From IMG/VR virus record IMGVR_UViG_3300021961_008212, positions 1 through 46,814 of that record: a stretch of DNA of 46,814 nucleotides; one strand, given 5' to 3'. The notes under the pieces are model-generated. The model was not told where the DNA came from and did not search any database. It saw only the letters and a list, made by a program, of their open reading frames with translations. Position numbers and translations under genes: made by a program. Every line of letters begins with the position of its first letter. The first letter of the stretch is position 1. Origin of the DNA: a virus. Positions 16,490 to 25,725 of this stretch are shown one piece after another.

Positions 16490-18258
16490 GTCAACGTCCA
16501 AAAGTTAGTGTTATCATTCCCGCGTATAAATTTGCAAAAAACATTCAACAATGTATCTACTCTGTTTTATGGCAACAAACTGATTTTCCATTTGAAGTTT
16601 TAGTTCGTGATGACTTTTCACAAGATGGTAGTGCAGAACTAATTGAAAGAATAAGTGTTTATAATAAAAATTTAAGATATTTTACTGCAACTGAAAATTG
16701 GGGTTATCATAAAAATATTGAATTTTTATACAATCAAACTAGAGGTCTTTATGTATCATATATTGATGGAGATGATTTCTTTACTGATGAAAAAAAATTA
16801 CAACGACAGGTTGAATTTTTAGATAACAATCCTGAATATGTTGGTCATTGTACATCATATTGGAGGTATGAGGATTATCATGTGAAAATGTTACCAGAAA
16901 ACATTAGAGACTTTATGACATCTTGGAAATTAGATATAAAATTAGAGGATTTATTTGAAGAAAATTATATATCCTTTGGAAGGACTTTTAGAAAAATACC
17001 AAATTTATTTAAGCCTTGGATGAAAGAAGTTACTTTTTTGGATTATGCGGTAAATTTTGAATTATGTAAACACGGGAAATTCAAATGTGAAGAGTTTCCA
17101 CCTGGTGGTGTGTATAGAGATAATGGTGAAGGTTTATTAACTAAATTATCACCCGATGAAAAAAAAAGACTACATAATGAATCAAAAGAAATAATAATTA
17201 AAAATTATAAAAAAGATAAAATGAAAACATTAACAATTATTGATAGTTTTATTCATAATGAATTTGTTGAGAACAAACTATCTAATTTTTTAGATTTACT
17301 AAATTCAAATAATCATGAAGTATTATTAATTAGTAATACTACAATTCCTGAATACATTCAAAAAAAAGCCAAATATTGTATATACAATAACAGCAACACA
17401 CTTTTCAATGATGAATATGATAACGTATCAAGTATTGTGTTATGGAAACATATGAATGGATTTAGAATTAATGAAGTTACAGATGGACTACAAAGACATG
17501 GACTTTCAGTTATGATAAATATTTTCGATTCACTAAAATTGGCAAAATCATTAGGGTACGATTACTTCCAAAGGTTTGAAATTGATGCAATACATGGTTC
17601 TGAGGCAATGAATTTCGTAAACAATGTGCCGTTAATGTTACAAGAAAACGGTAAAGAGGGTCTATTCTATGTTAATCATTATACTAATTCTTCTGATTTT
17701 TCTTTTCATTACTTTTTCTGTAATATAGATTTATTTTTAAAAAATGTAAAAACAATAAAATCTGAAAAAGATTACCAAGATTATCTATATGAAAAATTTG
17801 GTAGCAAAAAATTTATGAATGTTGAGGAATATCTTTATGATAATTTTGAAAAAGGTGGTTTTGAATCTTTAATGATAAAACCATCAATAGAACAAAGGGT
17901 AGATTTTCCGGACACCTTTTGGAATACAGAAACATCAATGAGTAATATTGATGAAAAATATAAAGGAACAACGACAAAATTTTACAAAGTTAGACGTAAA
18001 TCTGATGACGTGTTTGAAGACACTGGCGAATATATTGTATTAACGTACAACTATGTAACTCAAGAAAAAAATAGATATATAAAATTATTTTCAGGATATA
18101 ATGTCGTACAAGAAATAACCCAAAATGTTTCAGGTAAAGGTTCTTGGACCTATAACCCTGTAACTTCCGGTGTTACCCATATGAAGATTTATGAAAACGA
18201 TGAATTACTATTTTCAGAAGATATTGATACTTCTTACTCTAATGTGGAATTTGATTGA
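16486..18258 (+). CDS. GT2 glycosyltransferase with extra C-terminal domain
   Basis: A 590-aa protein. Residues about 4-225 are a GT-A family 2 transferase (VSVIIPAYKFAKNIQQCIYS, VRDDFSQDGS, YIDGDDFF with the metal-binding D-x-D). Residues 246 to about 500 form a second domain beginning MKTLTIIDSFIHNEFVENKL. The in-frame Met at 17221 could be an internal start. This domain may be another transferase, but I cannot assign it. Residues about 505-590 look like a small beta domain. It sits in the middle of the operon with ATGA coupling upstream. Donor and acceptor are unknown. Confidence 0.78.
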   Translation: MSQRPKVSVIIPAYKFAKNIQQCIYSVLWQQTDFPFEVLVRDDFSQDGSAELIERISVYNKNLRYFTATENWGYHKNIEFLYNQTRGLYVSYIDGDDFFTDEKKLQRQVEFLDNNPEYVGHCTSYWRYEDYHVKMLPENIRDFMTSWKLDIKLEDLFEENYISFGRTFRKIPNLFKPWMKEVTFLDYAVNFELCKHGKFKCEEFPPGGVYRDNGEGLLTKLSPDEKKRLHNESKEIIIKNYKKDKMKTLTIIDSFIHNEFVENKLSNFLDLLNSNNHEVLLISNTTIPEYIQKKAKYCIYNNSNTLFNDEYDNVSSIVLWKHMNGFRINEVTDGLQRHGLSVMINIFDSLKLAKSLGYDYFQRFEIDAIHGSEAMNFVNNVPLMLQENGKEGLFYVNHYTNSSDFSFHYFFCNIDLFLKNVKTIKSEKDYQDYLYEKFGSKKFMNVEEYLYDNFEKGGFESLMIKPSIEQRVDFPDTFWNTETSMSNIDEKYKGTTTKFYKVRRKSDDVFEDTGEYIVLTYNYVTQEKNRYIKLFSGYNVVQEITQNVSGKGSWTYNPVTSGVTHMKIYENDELLFSEDIDTSYSNVEFD

Positions 18259-18260
18259 TT

Positions 18261-19028
18261 ATGAAAACATGTTTATCAATAACAACTTGTAAAAGATTAG
18301 ATTTTTTTTTAGAGACAATAAATAGTCTAAAAAAATATTGCACAGATTTTCAAGTTATTGATGAAATAATTCATTTTGATGATTCATCTTCTAATGAAGA
18401 TAGAGCACAAATGGAAGAATGTTTCAGTAATTTGTTTCCAAATACAAAATACACAAAACATTATTTTAATGAAAACTCATTTGAGTCAAATCAAAGACAT
18501 ATGGAAATTATGAAAATATGGAAATATGTTATAGAATGTGAACATTTTGATTATTGTTTTCATATTGAAGATGATTGGAAATTTATTAATTATTTTTCAA
18601 TAATGGATGCAGTTTCTGTTTTATCAGAACATGTTGATATTGCTCTTATTGGATTTTCATGGGAGAAAAAGATATTTCCGAATGAATTTTTTACACCACA
18701 AATTATTGGTAATTTTTGGGAGTGGTATTATTCGGATAAACATGGTTTAAATGAAGCTTTGATGTTAGATGAAGTAGAAATGAATTATATGAATGAGGGT
18801 GGTTGGACTATGATTACTAATTGGCCTCATTTTGGATTTAGACCGGCAATCCACGATGTAAAAAAACTATCAAAATTAGATACATTTAAAGAAACTGAAA
18901 TGTCTTTTGAACTAGAATTTGCAGTACGATTTGCAAAATTATATAAATCTTTTTTACATATACAAAGAATTTGTTATCATATAGGTGAAAACAAATCGTC
19001 ATACGACTTAAACAAATCTAAAAGATAA
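18261..19028 (+). CDS. GT-A-like glycosyltransferase
   Basis: A 255-aa protein from the ATG at 18261, two codons after the upstream stop; a TTG at 18255 would overlap it. TCLSITTCKRLDFFLETINSL is a typical GT-A nucleotide-sugar binding start, IIHFDDSSSNEDR follows, and FHIEDDWKFI provides the acidic DxD-type metal site. EGGWTMITNWPHFGFRPAIH is probably the acceptor side. A single compact domain; no closer family is recognised. Confidence 0.72.
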   Translation: MKTCLSITTCKRLDFFLETINSLKKYCTDFQVIDEIIHFDDSSSNEDRAQMEECFSNLFPNTKYTKHYFNENSFESNQRHMEIMKIWKYVIECEHFDYCFHIEDDWKFINYFSIMDAVSVLSEHVDIALIGFSWEKKIFPNEFFTPQIIGNFWEWYYSDKHGLNEALMLDEVEMNYMNEGGWTMITNWPHFGFRPAIHDVKKLSKLDTFKETEMSFELEFAVRFAKLYKSFLHIQRICYHIGENKSSYDLNKSKR

Positions 19029-19032
19029 TATT

Positions 19033-19602
19033 ATGAACAATTTTTTATGGGTTAGTAGACCAAACTATTTTAGAACGGCACAAAGTAAAAATATAGTAAA
19101 TATTTTTCCAAAAATTTTAGGTGAATTTGACACCATAATTGAGATTGGTACTTTTACGGGGGCATTTACTTATTGGGTATCACAACATATTAAACAATCT
19201 GCCAAAATTTTTACTTGGGACACTAATTTATCGTACAGAGAGATTCATGATATACCAAACACAGAATTTATTTTAGATGACTGTTTTAGTATCGACTCAA
19301 TTCTAAAAATTAAAAACATTATAGATACATCGGATAGGGTTTTATTCTTATGTGATGGTGGTAACAAAGAGATGGAATTCAATTTATTTTCAAAATATTT
19401 GAAAATAAATGATGTAATTATGTTACATGATTATGCTGAATCAGAAGAAGAGTATTTCAGAATTAAAAATGAAATTGATTGGCCAACAAACTATGAATCA
19501 TCTTATGAAAATATAAAACCATCAATTATTGAAAATAATTTAAAACCTTACTATTATGATGAATTTAAACAAGTAGTGTGGGGTTCATTTATAAAAGAAT
19601 AA
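19033..19602 (+). CDS. CmcI-like class I methyltransferase
   Basis: A 189-aa protein with EIGTFTGAFTYWV (37-49) as the SAM-binding glycine loop, FLCDGGNKEMEFNLFSKYL as the catalytic/metal region and VIMLHDYAESEEE downstream. The D-G-G/H arrangement and L-H-D motif fit the cephalosporin hydroxylase/rhamnosyl O-methyltransferase (CmcI) group, which methylates sugar hydroxyls. In this operon O-methylation of the glycan is the likely role. The N-terminus is short, with no membrane anchor. Confidence 0.7.
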   Translation: MNNFLWVSRPNYFRTAQSKNIVNIFPKILGEFDTIIEIGTFTGAFTYWVSQHIKQSAKIFTWDTNLSYREIHDIPNTEFILDDCFSIDSILKIKNIIDTSDRVLFLCDGGNKEMEFNLFSKYLKINDVIMLHDYAESEEEYFRIKNEIDWPTNYESSYENIKPSIIENNLKPYYYDEFKQVVWGSFIKE

Positions 19603-19603
19603 T

Positions 19604-20719
19604 ATGAAATTTACATTTGTAACATCTTTCTATAATACTGCGGAATACATACACCCAATTTATGAGTGTATAAAATCACAAACATATACAAATTGGGAAT
19701 GGATTGTTACTGAAGATTTTTCTTCAGATAATTCTCGTGAAATACTCTTAGATATTGCATCTAAAGACAAAAAAGTTAAATTTAAACAACAAACCGAAAA
19801 AAAACAAATGTTTTGGAATCCACACTCTTTAGCTCCAAACGCTGAAATTATTGTAGAATTAGGTAGTGACGATTTATTAGCCCCAAAAACATTAGAAGTA
19901 TATCATCATTTTTTTACAAAATATCCTGATGTTATAATGATATCATCGGGTGCAGTCTCATATAATGTTGATGGCAGTTGGAATTGTTTTGAATTTTTTG
20001 ACATTTCTAAGGATAAGAATATGTTATCCTCAGGTAAGACTTTATTTCTAAAAGCGTGGAGAAATATTGAAGATTTTAATTATAATCCTGGTTGGTGGAT
20101 GAAGAATCATTACAATGATTTGGCATTTTGTACTCAATTAGAAGAATATGGAAAAATATTAGTATTACCACGATACCTATATGATTATACATATAGAGAC
20201 AATTCGGCATCAAGATTCACAAGATATAAAATCGAGGAGGTTAGAAAGGAAGGGACAAGTATTATAACTAATGCTAACCTAAGACGTAATTACCAAGAAT
20301 TAGAAACGTTTGAAAAATATTTTGAAGATATTAGAGAGTTTGCTTCCCCAATGCTAGAAAGAGAATTTGCATATACGAATACTCAACAACACATAAATTA
20401 TTTCACAAGTGTTATAACCAAAGAACAAGAAAAAAAAATAAAAGAATTATTTTTTGACCATGATATCTATATAAACCAAATAACAGACAATGTTGATTGG
20501 GTTTTTATGTATGGTAGAACGTGGTCTGACTTTGAAATGATAAAACAAACACTACCTAAAATTATTGACATTCCAAATGTAAAAGTTAGAATTTCAATAA
20601 ATAGGTTATACGAAGGGATTGAACATTCACTAGAAGAATTTAAATCTTTTGAATTATGGTTATCTGAAGAATATGGATATGATAATTTGTGTTATGATTA
20701 TTGTTTATATAAAATATAA
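19604..20719 (+). CDS. GT2 glycosyltransferase
   Basis: A 371-aa GT-A family 2 enzyme. FTFVTSFYNTAEYIHPIYEC starts the fold, WEWIVTEDFSSDNSREIL carries the first conserved acid, and VELGSDDLLAPKTL contains the D-D metal site. Residues about 255-371 form an additional C-terminal domain (DWVFMYGRTWSDFEMIKQTL) of unknown function. Its gene starts one base after the CmcI-like gene and lies just before the heptose adenylyltransferase. Confidence 0.82.
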   Translation: MKFTFVTSFYNTAEYIHPIYECIKSQTYTNWEWIVTEDFSSDNSREILLDIASKDKKVKFKQQTEKKQMFWNPHSLAPNAEIIVELGSDDLLAPKTLEVYHHFFTKYPDVIMISSGAVSYNVDGSWNCFEFFDISKDKNMLSSGKTLFLKAWRNIEDFNYNPGWWMKNHYNDLAFCTQLEEYGKILVLPRYLYDYTYRDNSASRFTRYKIEEVRKEGTSIITNANLRRNYQELETFEKYFEDIREFASPMLEREFAYTNTQQHINYFTSVITKEQEKKIKELFFDHDIYINQITDNVDWVFMYGRTWSDFEMIKQTLPKIIDIPNVKVRISINRLYEGIEHSLEEFKSFELWLSEEYGYDNLCYDYCLYKI

Positions 20720-20725
20720 TAAATT

Positions 20726-21109
20726 ATGAGTAGAGTGTGGGTTAATGGTACATTTGATGTTCTTCATAGAGGACATTTAGAATTGCTCGAGTATGCCGCA
20801 TCTATTGGTGAAGTTAGAGTAGGAATAGATTATGATAGTAGAGTTAAAGAATTAAAAGGTGAAACAAGACCTTTTAATATTTGGTCTGATAGATGTTATT
20901 TTTTAAGTAGAATTATTGGTGTAGGTAGTGTTGTTGGATTTGGTTCTGATTTTGAATTAGAAGAAGAAATTAGAAAATGGTCACCCGATTACTTAATTGT
21001 TGGTTCCGATTATAAAAATAAAAAAGTTTTTGGTTCACAATACGCTAATGAAGTTATATTCTTTGATAGAATTGGTGACTACTCAACCACAAAAATTTTA
21101 AAAAAATGA
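20726..21109 (+). CDS. hldC: Heptose-1-phosphate adenylyltransferase-like (HldE C-domain/HldC)
   Basis: A 127-aa nucleotidyltransferase of the cytidylyltransferase fold. VNGTFDVLHRGHLELLEYA has the HxGH motif (H14-R-G-H17). VGIDYDSRVKELKGETRPFN, SPDYLIVGSDYKNKKVFGS and the C-terminal YSTTKIL match the C-terminal half of HldE phrase by phrase (in HldE, PD-KG-GDY...STT-I). Expected reaction: D-glycero-beta-D-manno-heptose 1-phosphate + ATP to ADP-heptose. It is a separate gene, as in organisms with split HldA/HldC. A glycerol-3-phosphate cytidylyltransferase (TagD) is the alternative; the RPFN and STTKI blocks favour HldC. Confidence 0.78.
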   Translation: MSRVWVNGTFDVLHRGHLELLEYAASIGEVRVGIDYDSRVKELKGETRPFNIWSDRCYFLSRIIGVGSVVGFGSDFELEEEIRKWSPDYLIVGSDYKNKKVFGSQYANEVIFFDRIGDYSTTKILKK

Positions 21110-21708
21110 AAATATTTTGTATAGGTTATAATAAAACTGGTACATCATCATTAGATGTTTTTATGAAAAATCATAAATTTATTGGTCCTAATGATGATAT
21201 ATTTTCACATAATTTAGAGTCATATTATTCTAAAAATTACCATACATTTGAATATATGATAAAAAATAGATATGGTAAATGTAATTGGTTCCAAGACGTA
21301 CCATTTTCTTTACCTCATATGTATAGATTTCTTGACATTGCATTTCCAAACTCTAAATTTATTTTAACGGTTAGAGATAGTGATGAGGAATGGTTTGAGT
21401 CTTTAGTAAGATTCCACAAAAAAATATTCCCAAATATATATCATTCTCCGAGTGAAAATACATACATTTATGAAGGTTGGTTATATGATTATCTAACATT
21501 TGGTCTGGGTTCACCTAAACATGACCCTTATAATAAAGAATATTTAACAAAAAGTTATAATAATCATATAATTGATGTTAAAAAATATTTTAAAAACACA
21601 AATAAACTATTCATCATGAATTTAAAAGAAAACAAAATTAAAGATTTATGTGATTTTTTAGATATTAAATCGAATAGTGATAAATTTCCACATATAAATA
21701 AATCTTAA
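21106..21708 (+). CDS. Sulfotransferase-like protein
   Basis: A 200-aa protein with FCIGYNKTGTSSLDVFM at the N-terminus, the P-loop-like PAPS 5'-phosphosulfate motif, and KFILTVRDSDEEWFESL, the 3'-phosphate binding motif with its Arg and Ser. WFQDVP follows the usual acceptor-site region. It would move sulfate from PAPS to a sugar hydroxyl. Embedded by ATGA overlap between the two HldE-like halves. First of three sulfotransferase-like genes in the window. Confidence 0.75.
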   Translation: MKIFCIGYNKTGTSSLDVFMKNHKFIGPNDDIFSHNLESYYSKNYHTFEYMIKNRYGKCNWFQDVPFSLPHMYRFLDIAFPNSKFILTVRDSDEEWFESLVRFHKKIFPNIYHSPSENTYIYEGWLYDYLTFGLGSPKHDPYNKEYLTKSYNNHIIDVKKYFKNTNKLFIMNLKENKIKDLCDFLDIKSNSDKFPHINKS

Positions 21709-22476
21709 ATGAAAGCATTAGTAATAGGTGAATTATGTATAGACCGTTTTGTTTACGGTGTAATTAAAAGATTATCGCCTGAGGCTCCAGTGCCTGTTTT
21801 AAATCCTGTTGAAATAACTGAAAATGAAGGTATGGCGGGAAATGTAGTATCAAATTTAAATGCGTTGATGGATGACATTGAAGTATTACATTGGTCACAA
21901 AGTACAAAAATAGAAAAAATTAGATTTGTTGAAAAAAAATCTAACCACATGTTTATTAGAGTTGATGAGGGAGAGTTACAACCAATAGATACTTTATCAT
22001 ATATTTCCAGAGAACAAAGAAAAACAATTAAAGAATCTGATGTTGTTATTATTAGTGATTATGATAAAGGATATTTAACTAATGATATAATAAGAGAAAT
22101 ATCGGAAAATGCTAAAGTATCTATACTTGATAGTAAAAGAAAGTTAAACCAAGAATTAATTGAAAACATTACTTTTATTAAATTGAATGAAAGTGAATAT
22201 GAAAATAATCGTGTATTGGTTGATGAAAATAAAGATAAATTTATTATAACATTAGGTCCAAGAGGTGCTCAATATGGTGATGAAGTTTATTCGAGTACTA
22301 ATCCACAAGACACTATAGATGTTAGTGGTGCTGGTGATACATTTGTTGCAGCATTCAGTTTAAAGTTTCTTAAAACTAAAAACATACCACAGTCTATTAA
22401 TTTTGCTAACGAAGTATGTGCAAATGTCGTTAATAAAAAAGGAGTTGCAATACCAGACAAAAAATTTAAAATTTAA
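21709..22476 (+). CDS. hldA: Heptose-7-phosphate kinase-like (HldE N-domain/HldA)
   Basis: A 255-aa PfkB-family kinase. VIGELCIDRFVYGVIKRLSPEAPVPVLNP (5-33, given as landmarks IDRF, SPEAPVPV) is diagnostic for the HldE kinase, including the SPEAPVPV block. GMAGNVVSNL is the sugar-binding GG-AN region, VIISDYDKGYL (113-123) the central block, and DVSGAGDTF (204-212) the anion hole with catalytic D210. It would phosphorylate D-glycero-D-manno-heptose 7-phosphate at C1. It is about 60 residues shorter than the HldE kinase half, missing much of the segment around the lid, so activity needs checking. It directly follows the upstream sulfotransferase stop. Confidence 0.8.
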   Translation: MKALVIGELCIDRFVYGVIKRLSPEAPVPVLNPVEITENEGMAGNVVSNLNALMDDIEVLHWSQSTKIEKIRFVEKKSNHMFIRVDEGELQPIDTLSYISREQRKTIKESDVVIISDYDKGYLTNDIIREISENAKVSILDSKRKLNQELIENITFIKLNESEYENNRVLVDENKDKFIITLGPRGAQYGDEVYSSTNPQDTIDVSGAGDTFVAAFSLKFLKTKNIPQSINFANEVCANVVNKKGVAIPDKKFKI

Positions 22477-22637
22477 CGATTCGTTAATTTTTTAAAGTTT
22501 TCCAATAATTTTAATGAGTCTTCATAACCCTTTTCTGCTGCTTTAATTTCTTTTGGGTCAATACTTTTTTTGGAGGTCTCGTAGTAATTATTTTCAGCCT
22601 CCTCTACTAATCTTTGTATGGTTTTTAGTAGTTTCAT
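22473..22637 (-). CDS. Small helical protein (54 aa), hypothetical
   Basis: On the minus strand an ATG at 22635-22637 opens 54 codons ending TAA at 22473-22475, filling most of the only sizeable gap in the glycan block. The product (starts MKLLKTIQRLVEEAENN, ends LLENFKKLTNR) is charged and strongly helical. The Lys/Glu spacing is coding-like, unlike a random antisense frame. It overlaps the convergent kinase stop by 3 nt. No family is recognised; small phage regulators often look like this. Confidence 0.55.
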   Translation of the reverse strand: MKLLKTIQRLVEEAENNYYETSKKSIDPKEIKAAEKGYEDSLKLLENFKKLTNR

Positions 22638-22642
22638 TTAAT

Positions 22643-22650
22643 TATAAATA
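22643..22650 (+). promoter_or_regulatory. TATAAATA box, T4-late-like promoter
   Basis: An exact TATAAATA lies in the 84-nt divergent gap between the 54-aa minus gene and the GlcNAc-transferase gene. It leaves roughly 60 nt of leader, including AAGG-type purines near 22703, before the ATG at 22722. Among the motif copies in this window it has the most promoter-like spacing. Confidence 0.4.
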
Positions 22651-22721
22651 CATACAAAAACACAAATAATAACTTTACATTAAAGTTTTTTAATAGACAT
22701 TTAAGGTAAAGATTATTTATT

Positions 22722-23984
22722 ATGGCGAGAAGTAAAACCCCAACAATTTTTGTTCAGATTGCTTCATATAGGGACCCACAATTAGTTCCAACAATTGAAG
22801 ACATGATTAAAAATGCCAAAAATCCAAAAAATTTAAGATTTGGTATTTGTAGACAATTTCATCCTGAAGATGGGTTTGATAATTTGGATAATTATCGTGA
22901 AGATAAAAGATTTAGAATTGTTGATGTATTATATGAGTATAGTTTAGGTGTTTGTTGGGCACGAAATCAAGTACAGCAATTATATAATGGTGAAATGTAC
23001 ACTTTACAGATTGACTCACACATGAGATTTGAAAAAAATTGGGATGTTGAGATGATTGGTATGGTAAAACAATTACAAGGTATGGGAATACCAAAACCTT
23101 TATTAACGGGATATGTTTCATCTTTTGACCCTGAAAATGACCCAGAAAAAAGAGTTAATGAGCCGTGGAGAATGGCATTTGATAGATTTATACCTGAAGG
23201 TGCAATATTCTTTTTACCTGAATCAATTCCTGGTTGGCAAGAATTAGAACAACCAATTCCATCTAGATTTTACTCGGCTCATTATTGTTTTACTTTGGGT
23301 GAATTCTCAAATGAAGTACAACATAACCCTGAGTATTATTTTCACGGAGAAGAGATATCAATTGCCGTAAGAGCGTTTACACACGGATATGATTTATTCC
23401 ATCCACATAAGGTTTTAATATGGCATGAATATACTCGTAAGGGAAGAACAAAACAATGGGATGATGACAAAGATTGGGTAAATAAGAACAACAAATCACA
23501 TTTAACAAATAGAAAATTATTTGGTATGGATGGTGAAACCCAAGAAGGTCACGAAGGTAAATATGGTTTTGGTACCGTTAGAACTTTAGAAGAGTATGAA
23601 AAGTATGCGGGTATTAGTTTTAATAAAAGAGGGGTACAACAATACACCTTAGATAAGAAATACCCGCCTAATCCTGAGTTTGACACACAAGAAGAGTGGG
23701 ACAATAGTATTCTTACGATATTTAAACATTGTATTGATTTAGGATTAGAAAAAGTTCCTGAACAGGATTATGATTTTTGGGCTGTTGCATTTCACAACGA
23801 GAACGATGAAACAATTTTCAGAAAAGATGCAGATAAAGACGAAATAAGAAGATTAAAAGGAGACCCAGATGGTTATTGTAAAATATGGAGGGAATTCAAC
23901 ACCACAAATAAACCTGCATATTGGGTAGTATGGCCACACTCTGAATCAAAAGGGTGGGGTGAAAGAATTACCGGTAATTTATGA
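22722..23984 (+). CDS. Skp1-Gnt1-like GlcNAc-transferase (GlcNAc family)
   Basis: A 420-aa GT-A enzyme matching the family of the Dictyostelium Skp1 hydroxyproline GlcNAc-transferase. IFVQIASYRDPQLVPTIEDM is the signature start. LRFGICRQF (38-46), GVCWARNQVQQLYNGE and LQIDSHMRF (95-103, D-x-H metal site) follow, and HGEEISIAVRAFTHGYDLF and WHEYTR complete the catalytic domain. The last about 90 residues (FWAVAFHNENDETI) are an extra domain. Family members move GlcNAc from UDP-GlcNAc to protein hydroxyproline or glycan acceptors. Acceptor here unknown; note the Pro/Thr-rich protein 4 kb downstream. Confidence 0.82.
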   Translation: MARSKTPTIFVQIASYRDPQLVPTIEDMIKNAKNPKNLRFGICRQFHPEDGFDNLDNYREDKRFRIVDVLYEYSLGVCWARNQVQQLYNGEMYTLQIDSHMRFEKNWDVEMIGMVKQLQGMGIPKPLLTGYVSSFDPENDPEKRVNEPWRMAFDRFIPEGAIFFLPESIPGWQELEQPIPSRFYSAHYCFTLGEFSNEVQHNPEYYFHGEEISIAVRAFTHGYDLFHPHKVLIWHEYTRKGRTKQWDDDKDWVNKNNKSHLTNRKLFGMDGETQEGHEGKYGFGTVRTLEEYEKYAGISFNKRGVQQYTLDKKYPPNPEFDTQEEWDNSILTIFKHCIDLGLEKVPEQDYDFWAVAFHNENDETIFRKDADKDEIRRLKGDPDGYCKIWREFNTTNKPAYWVVWPHSESKGWGERITGNL

Positions 23985-24841
23985 TAAAAGAAGAGAATAA
24001 AGTTGTCTTTTTGCATACACCAAAAACGGGTGGTGGTGCGATGGAATATTTTTTTTATGATGAATTTAAAAAAATAAGAAGAAATTATTTTTTATCTTTT
24101 TTCGGAGTTGATGACTCTAGGTTTATCCACGATGAAAATTCAACTCAAAGAAAAAATGGGAATCATTGCCTAATTGAAGGAATTTTCAGAAATCCAACAT
24201 TAGTGGAAGATTTTAAAAATAGTCCACACTTCCAACAGTCCAAAATTTTATTTGGACACACAACTTATGGTTTAGGTGAATTATTTCCCGAATACAATTT
24301 CCAATATCTAACAGTTTTACGAGAACCAATAGAAAGAACCATTTCAAACATAGCACAGTTTTGTAATATATTAAAAGGTAATATTGTAAAGTTTGGTTCT
24401 TATACTACGGAATATGAAAAATTTTCAGACGAATATTGGGATTGGATTTATGAAATCTTAACAAAAGAATACCCGACTAAAGGGTTACTATTACATGAAA
24501 ATTTATATCTAAAAAATTGTATGACTCGTGTTTTATCGGGTGGTAAGTACACTGATTTATATGAAAGTGAAAATTTAGATTTGGCATTAGAAAACTCTGG
24601 AAAAATTAAAATTTCATTTTTTGATAACTTTAATGATGGATTACAAAAATCATTTAATGATTTAAATATAACAATTGACATGAGTAAAAATATTAAAGCA
24701 AAACACGGTAAACCGGAAGATAATAATAATAAAAAGAAACATGGGATTTACTACAATGCACCTCAAAAACTTATAGATTTTGTTACTGAGAAAAATCAAG
24801 TTGACATAAAATTATATGATATTTTAAAAAATAAATTATGA
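23981..24841 (+). CDS. Sulfotransferase (Sulfotransfer_2-like)
   Basis: A 286-aa protein. VVFLHTPKTGGGAMEYFF (8-25) is the PAPS 5'-phosphosulfate loop (xPKTGG), KILFGHTTYG lies at the heparan 2-O/uronyl sulfotransferase FGH position, and LTVLREPIERTISNI is the 3'-phosphate-binding R-x7-S motif. This is the carbohydrate sulfotransferase type. ATGA overlaps on both sides link it with the GlcNAc-transferase and the HtrL-like gene, suggesting sulfation of that glycan. Confidence 0.82.
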   Translation: MIKEENKVVFLHTPKTGGGAMEYFFYDEFKKIRRNYFLSFFGVDDSRFIHDENSTQRKNGNHCLIEGIFRNPTLVEDFKNSPHFQQSKILFGHTTYGLGELFPEYNFQYLTVLREPIERTISNIAQFCNILKGNIVKFGSYTTEYEKFSDEYWDWIYEILTKEYPTKGLLLHENLYLKNCMTRVLSGGKYTDLYESENLDLALENSGKIKISFFDNFNDGLQKSFNDLNITIDMSKNIKAKHGKPEDNNNKKKHGIYYNAPQKLIDFVTEKNQVDIKLYDILKNKL

Positions 24842-25725
24842 TAATTAGTGGAATTTTTACGGATTTGTTTAACACACCATATGGGGGTAGACACACCTAC
24901 TTTAAAGCTAGATATTATTTAGGATTGGCGGCGTTAGGGGGGAATACCCAACAAAAAAAGATATATATAAAACCTGAAGACATAGAAAAGGTTACTGAAG
25001 TATTAACCAATAAATTAACCGAAGAAGAGTTTAGTAGATATGAATTGATACCTTTTGATTTATCAGAACAAACATTTAGTGACAGAATATTGGCATTAAA
25101 AGAACAAATCGGATACTTGGGTGATAGATGTTTGCACATACAATACGGTAAATTACAATGGTTAAAGAACCACATTAATGAAGATGACTATTTGTGGTGG
25201 ATAGATGCAGGTTTAATATGTGACCATTTGTTCCCTTCAAAATATGTTCGTGATTTTAACGATGCTAAAAATGTTTTTAGTGATGATTTTTTTAATCAAC
25301 TAAAACAAAGGGTTAATGACAAAACATACTTTATTTGTGGAGACAGACATAGGTATTACGCGCATGGAAAACCAAATGAAAAGTATTTTGAAAGTAACTA
25401 TCAAAATAGATATCACCCTATTGGTGGTTTTTTTGGGGGTGAAAGTAATAGATTGAATGAATTCATAGATGGGTGTAATAATAAAATAGATACAATTCTA
25501 ACAGATGGTGTTTTATACTCTGAAGAAATTATAATGGAGATTGTTTTTTCAGAAAAAAAAGAAACTTGTGTCTATGATGATTTTACTACATGGAGACATG
25601 AAGAAAGTCCTGATTATGTAAAAGGTGACGAGAAGTATAGGGAAGTATTCCATAATGAACATAAACCTTTTTATTGTAATTTTTTTGAAAGTGAAATTAG
25701 ACGAAATTCCAAAATTTATAATTAA
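24838..25725 (+). CDS. HtrL/YibB-like protein, putative glycosyltransferase
   Basis: A 295-aa protein. YLWWIDAGLICDHLFPSKY (a DxG acid site), the block ending HPIGGFFGGESNRLNEF, and a late SEEIIMEIVFSEK match the layout of HtrL/YibB-type proteins encoded near LPS-core genes and thought to be transferases. The same WxDAG, GGFFGG and EE landmarks recur in the N-terminal half of the gene at 26421, so the two are paralogues. The function is inferred from motifs and context. Confidence 0.6.
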   Translation: MIISGIFTDLFNTPYGGRHTYFKARYYLGLAALGGNTQQKKIYIKPEDIEKVTEVLTNKLTEEEFSRYELIPFDLSEQTFSDRILALKEQIGYLGDRCLHIQYGKLQWLKNHINEDDYLWWIDAGLICDHLFPSKYVRDFNDAKNVFSDDFFNQLKQRVNDKTYFICGDRHRYYAHGKPNEKYFESNYQNRYHPIGGFFGGESNRLNEFIDGCNNKIDTILTDGVLYSEEIIMEIVFSEKKETCVYDDFTTWRHEESPDYVKGDEKYREVFHNEHKPFYCNFFESEIRRNSKIYN

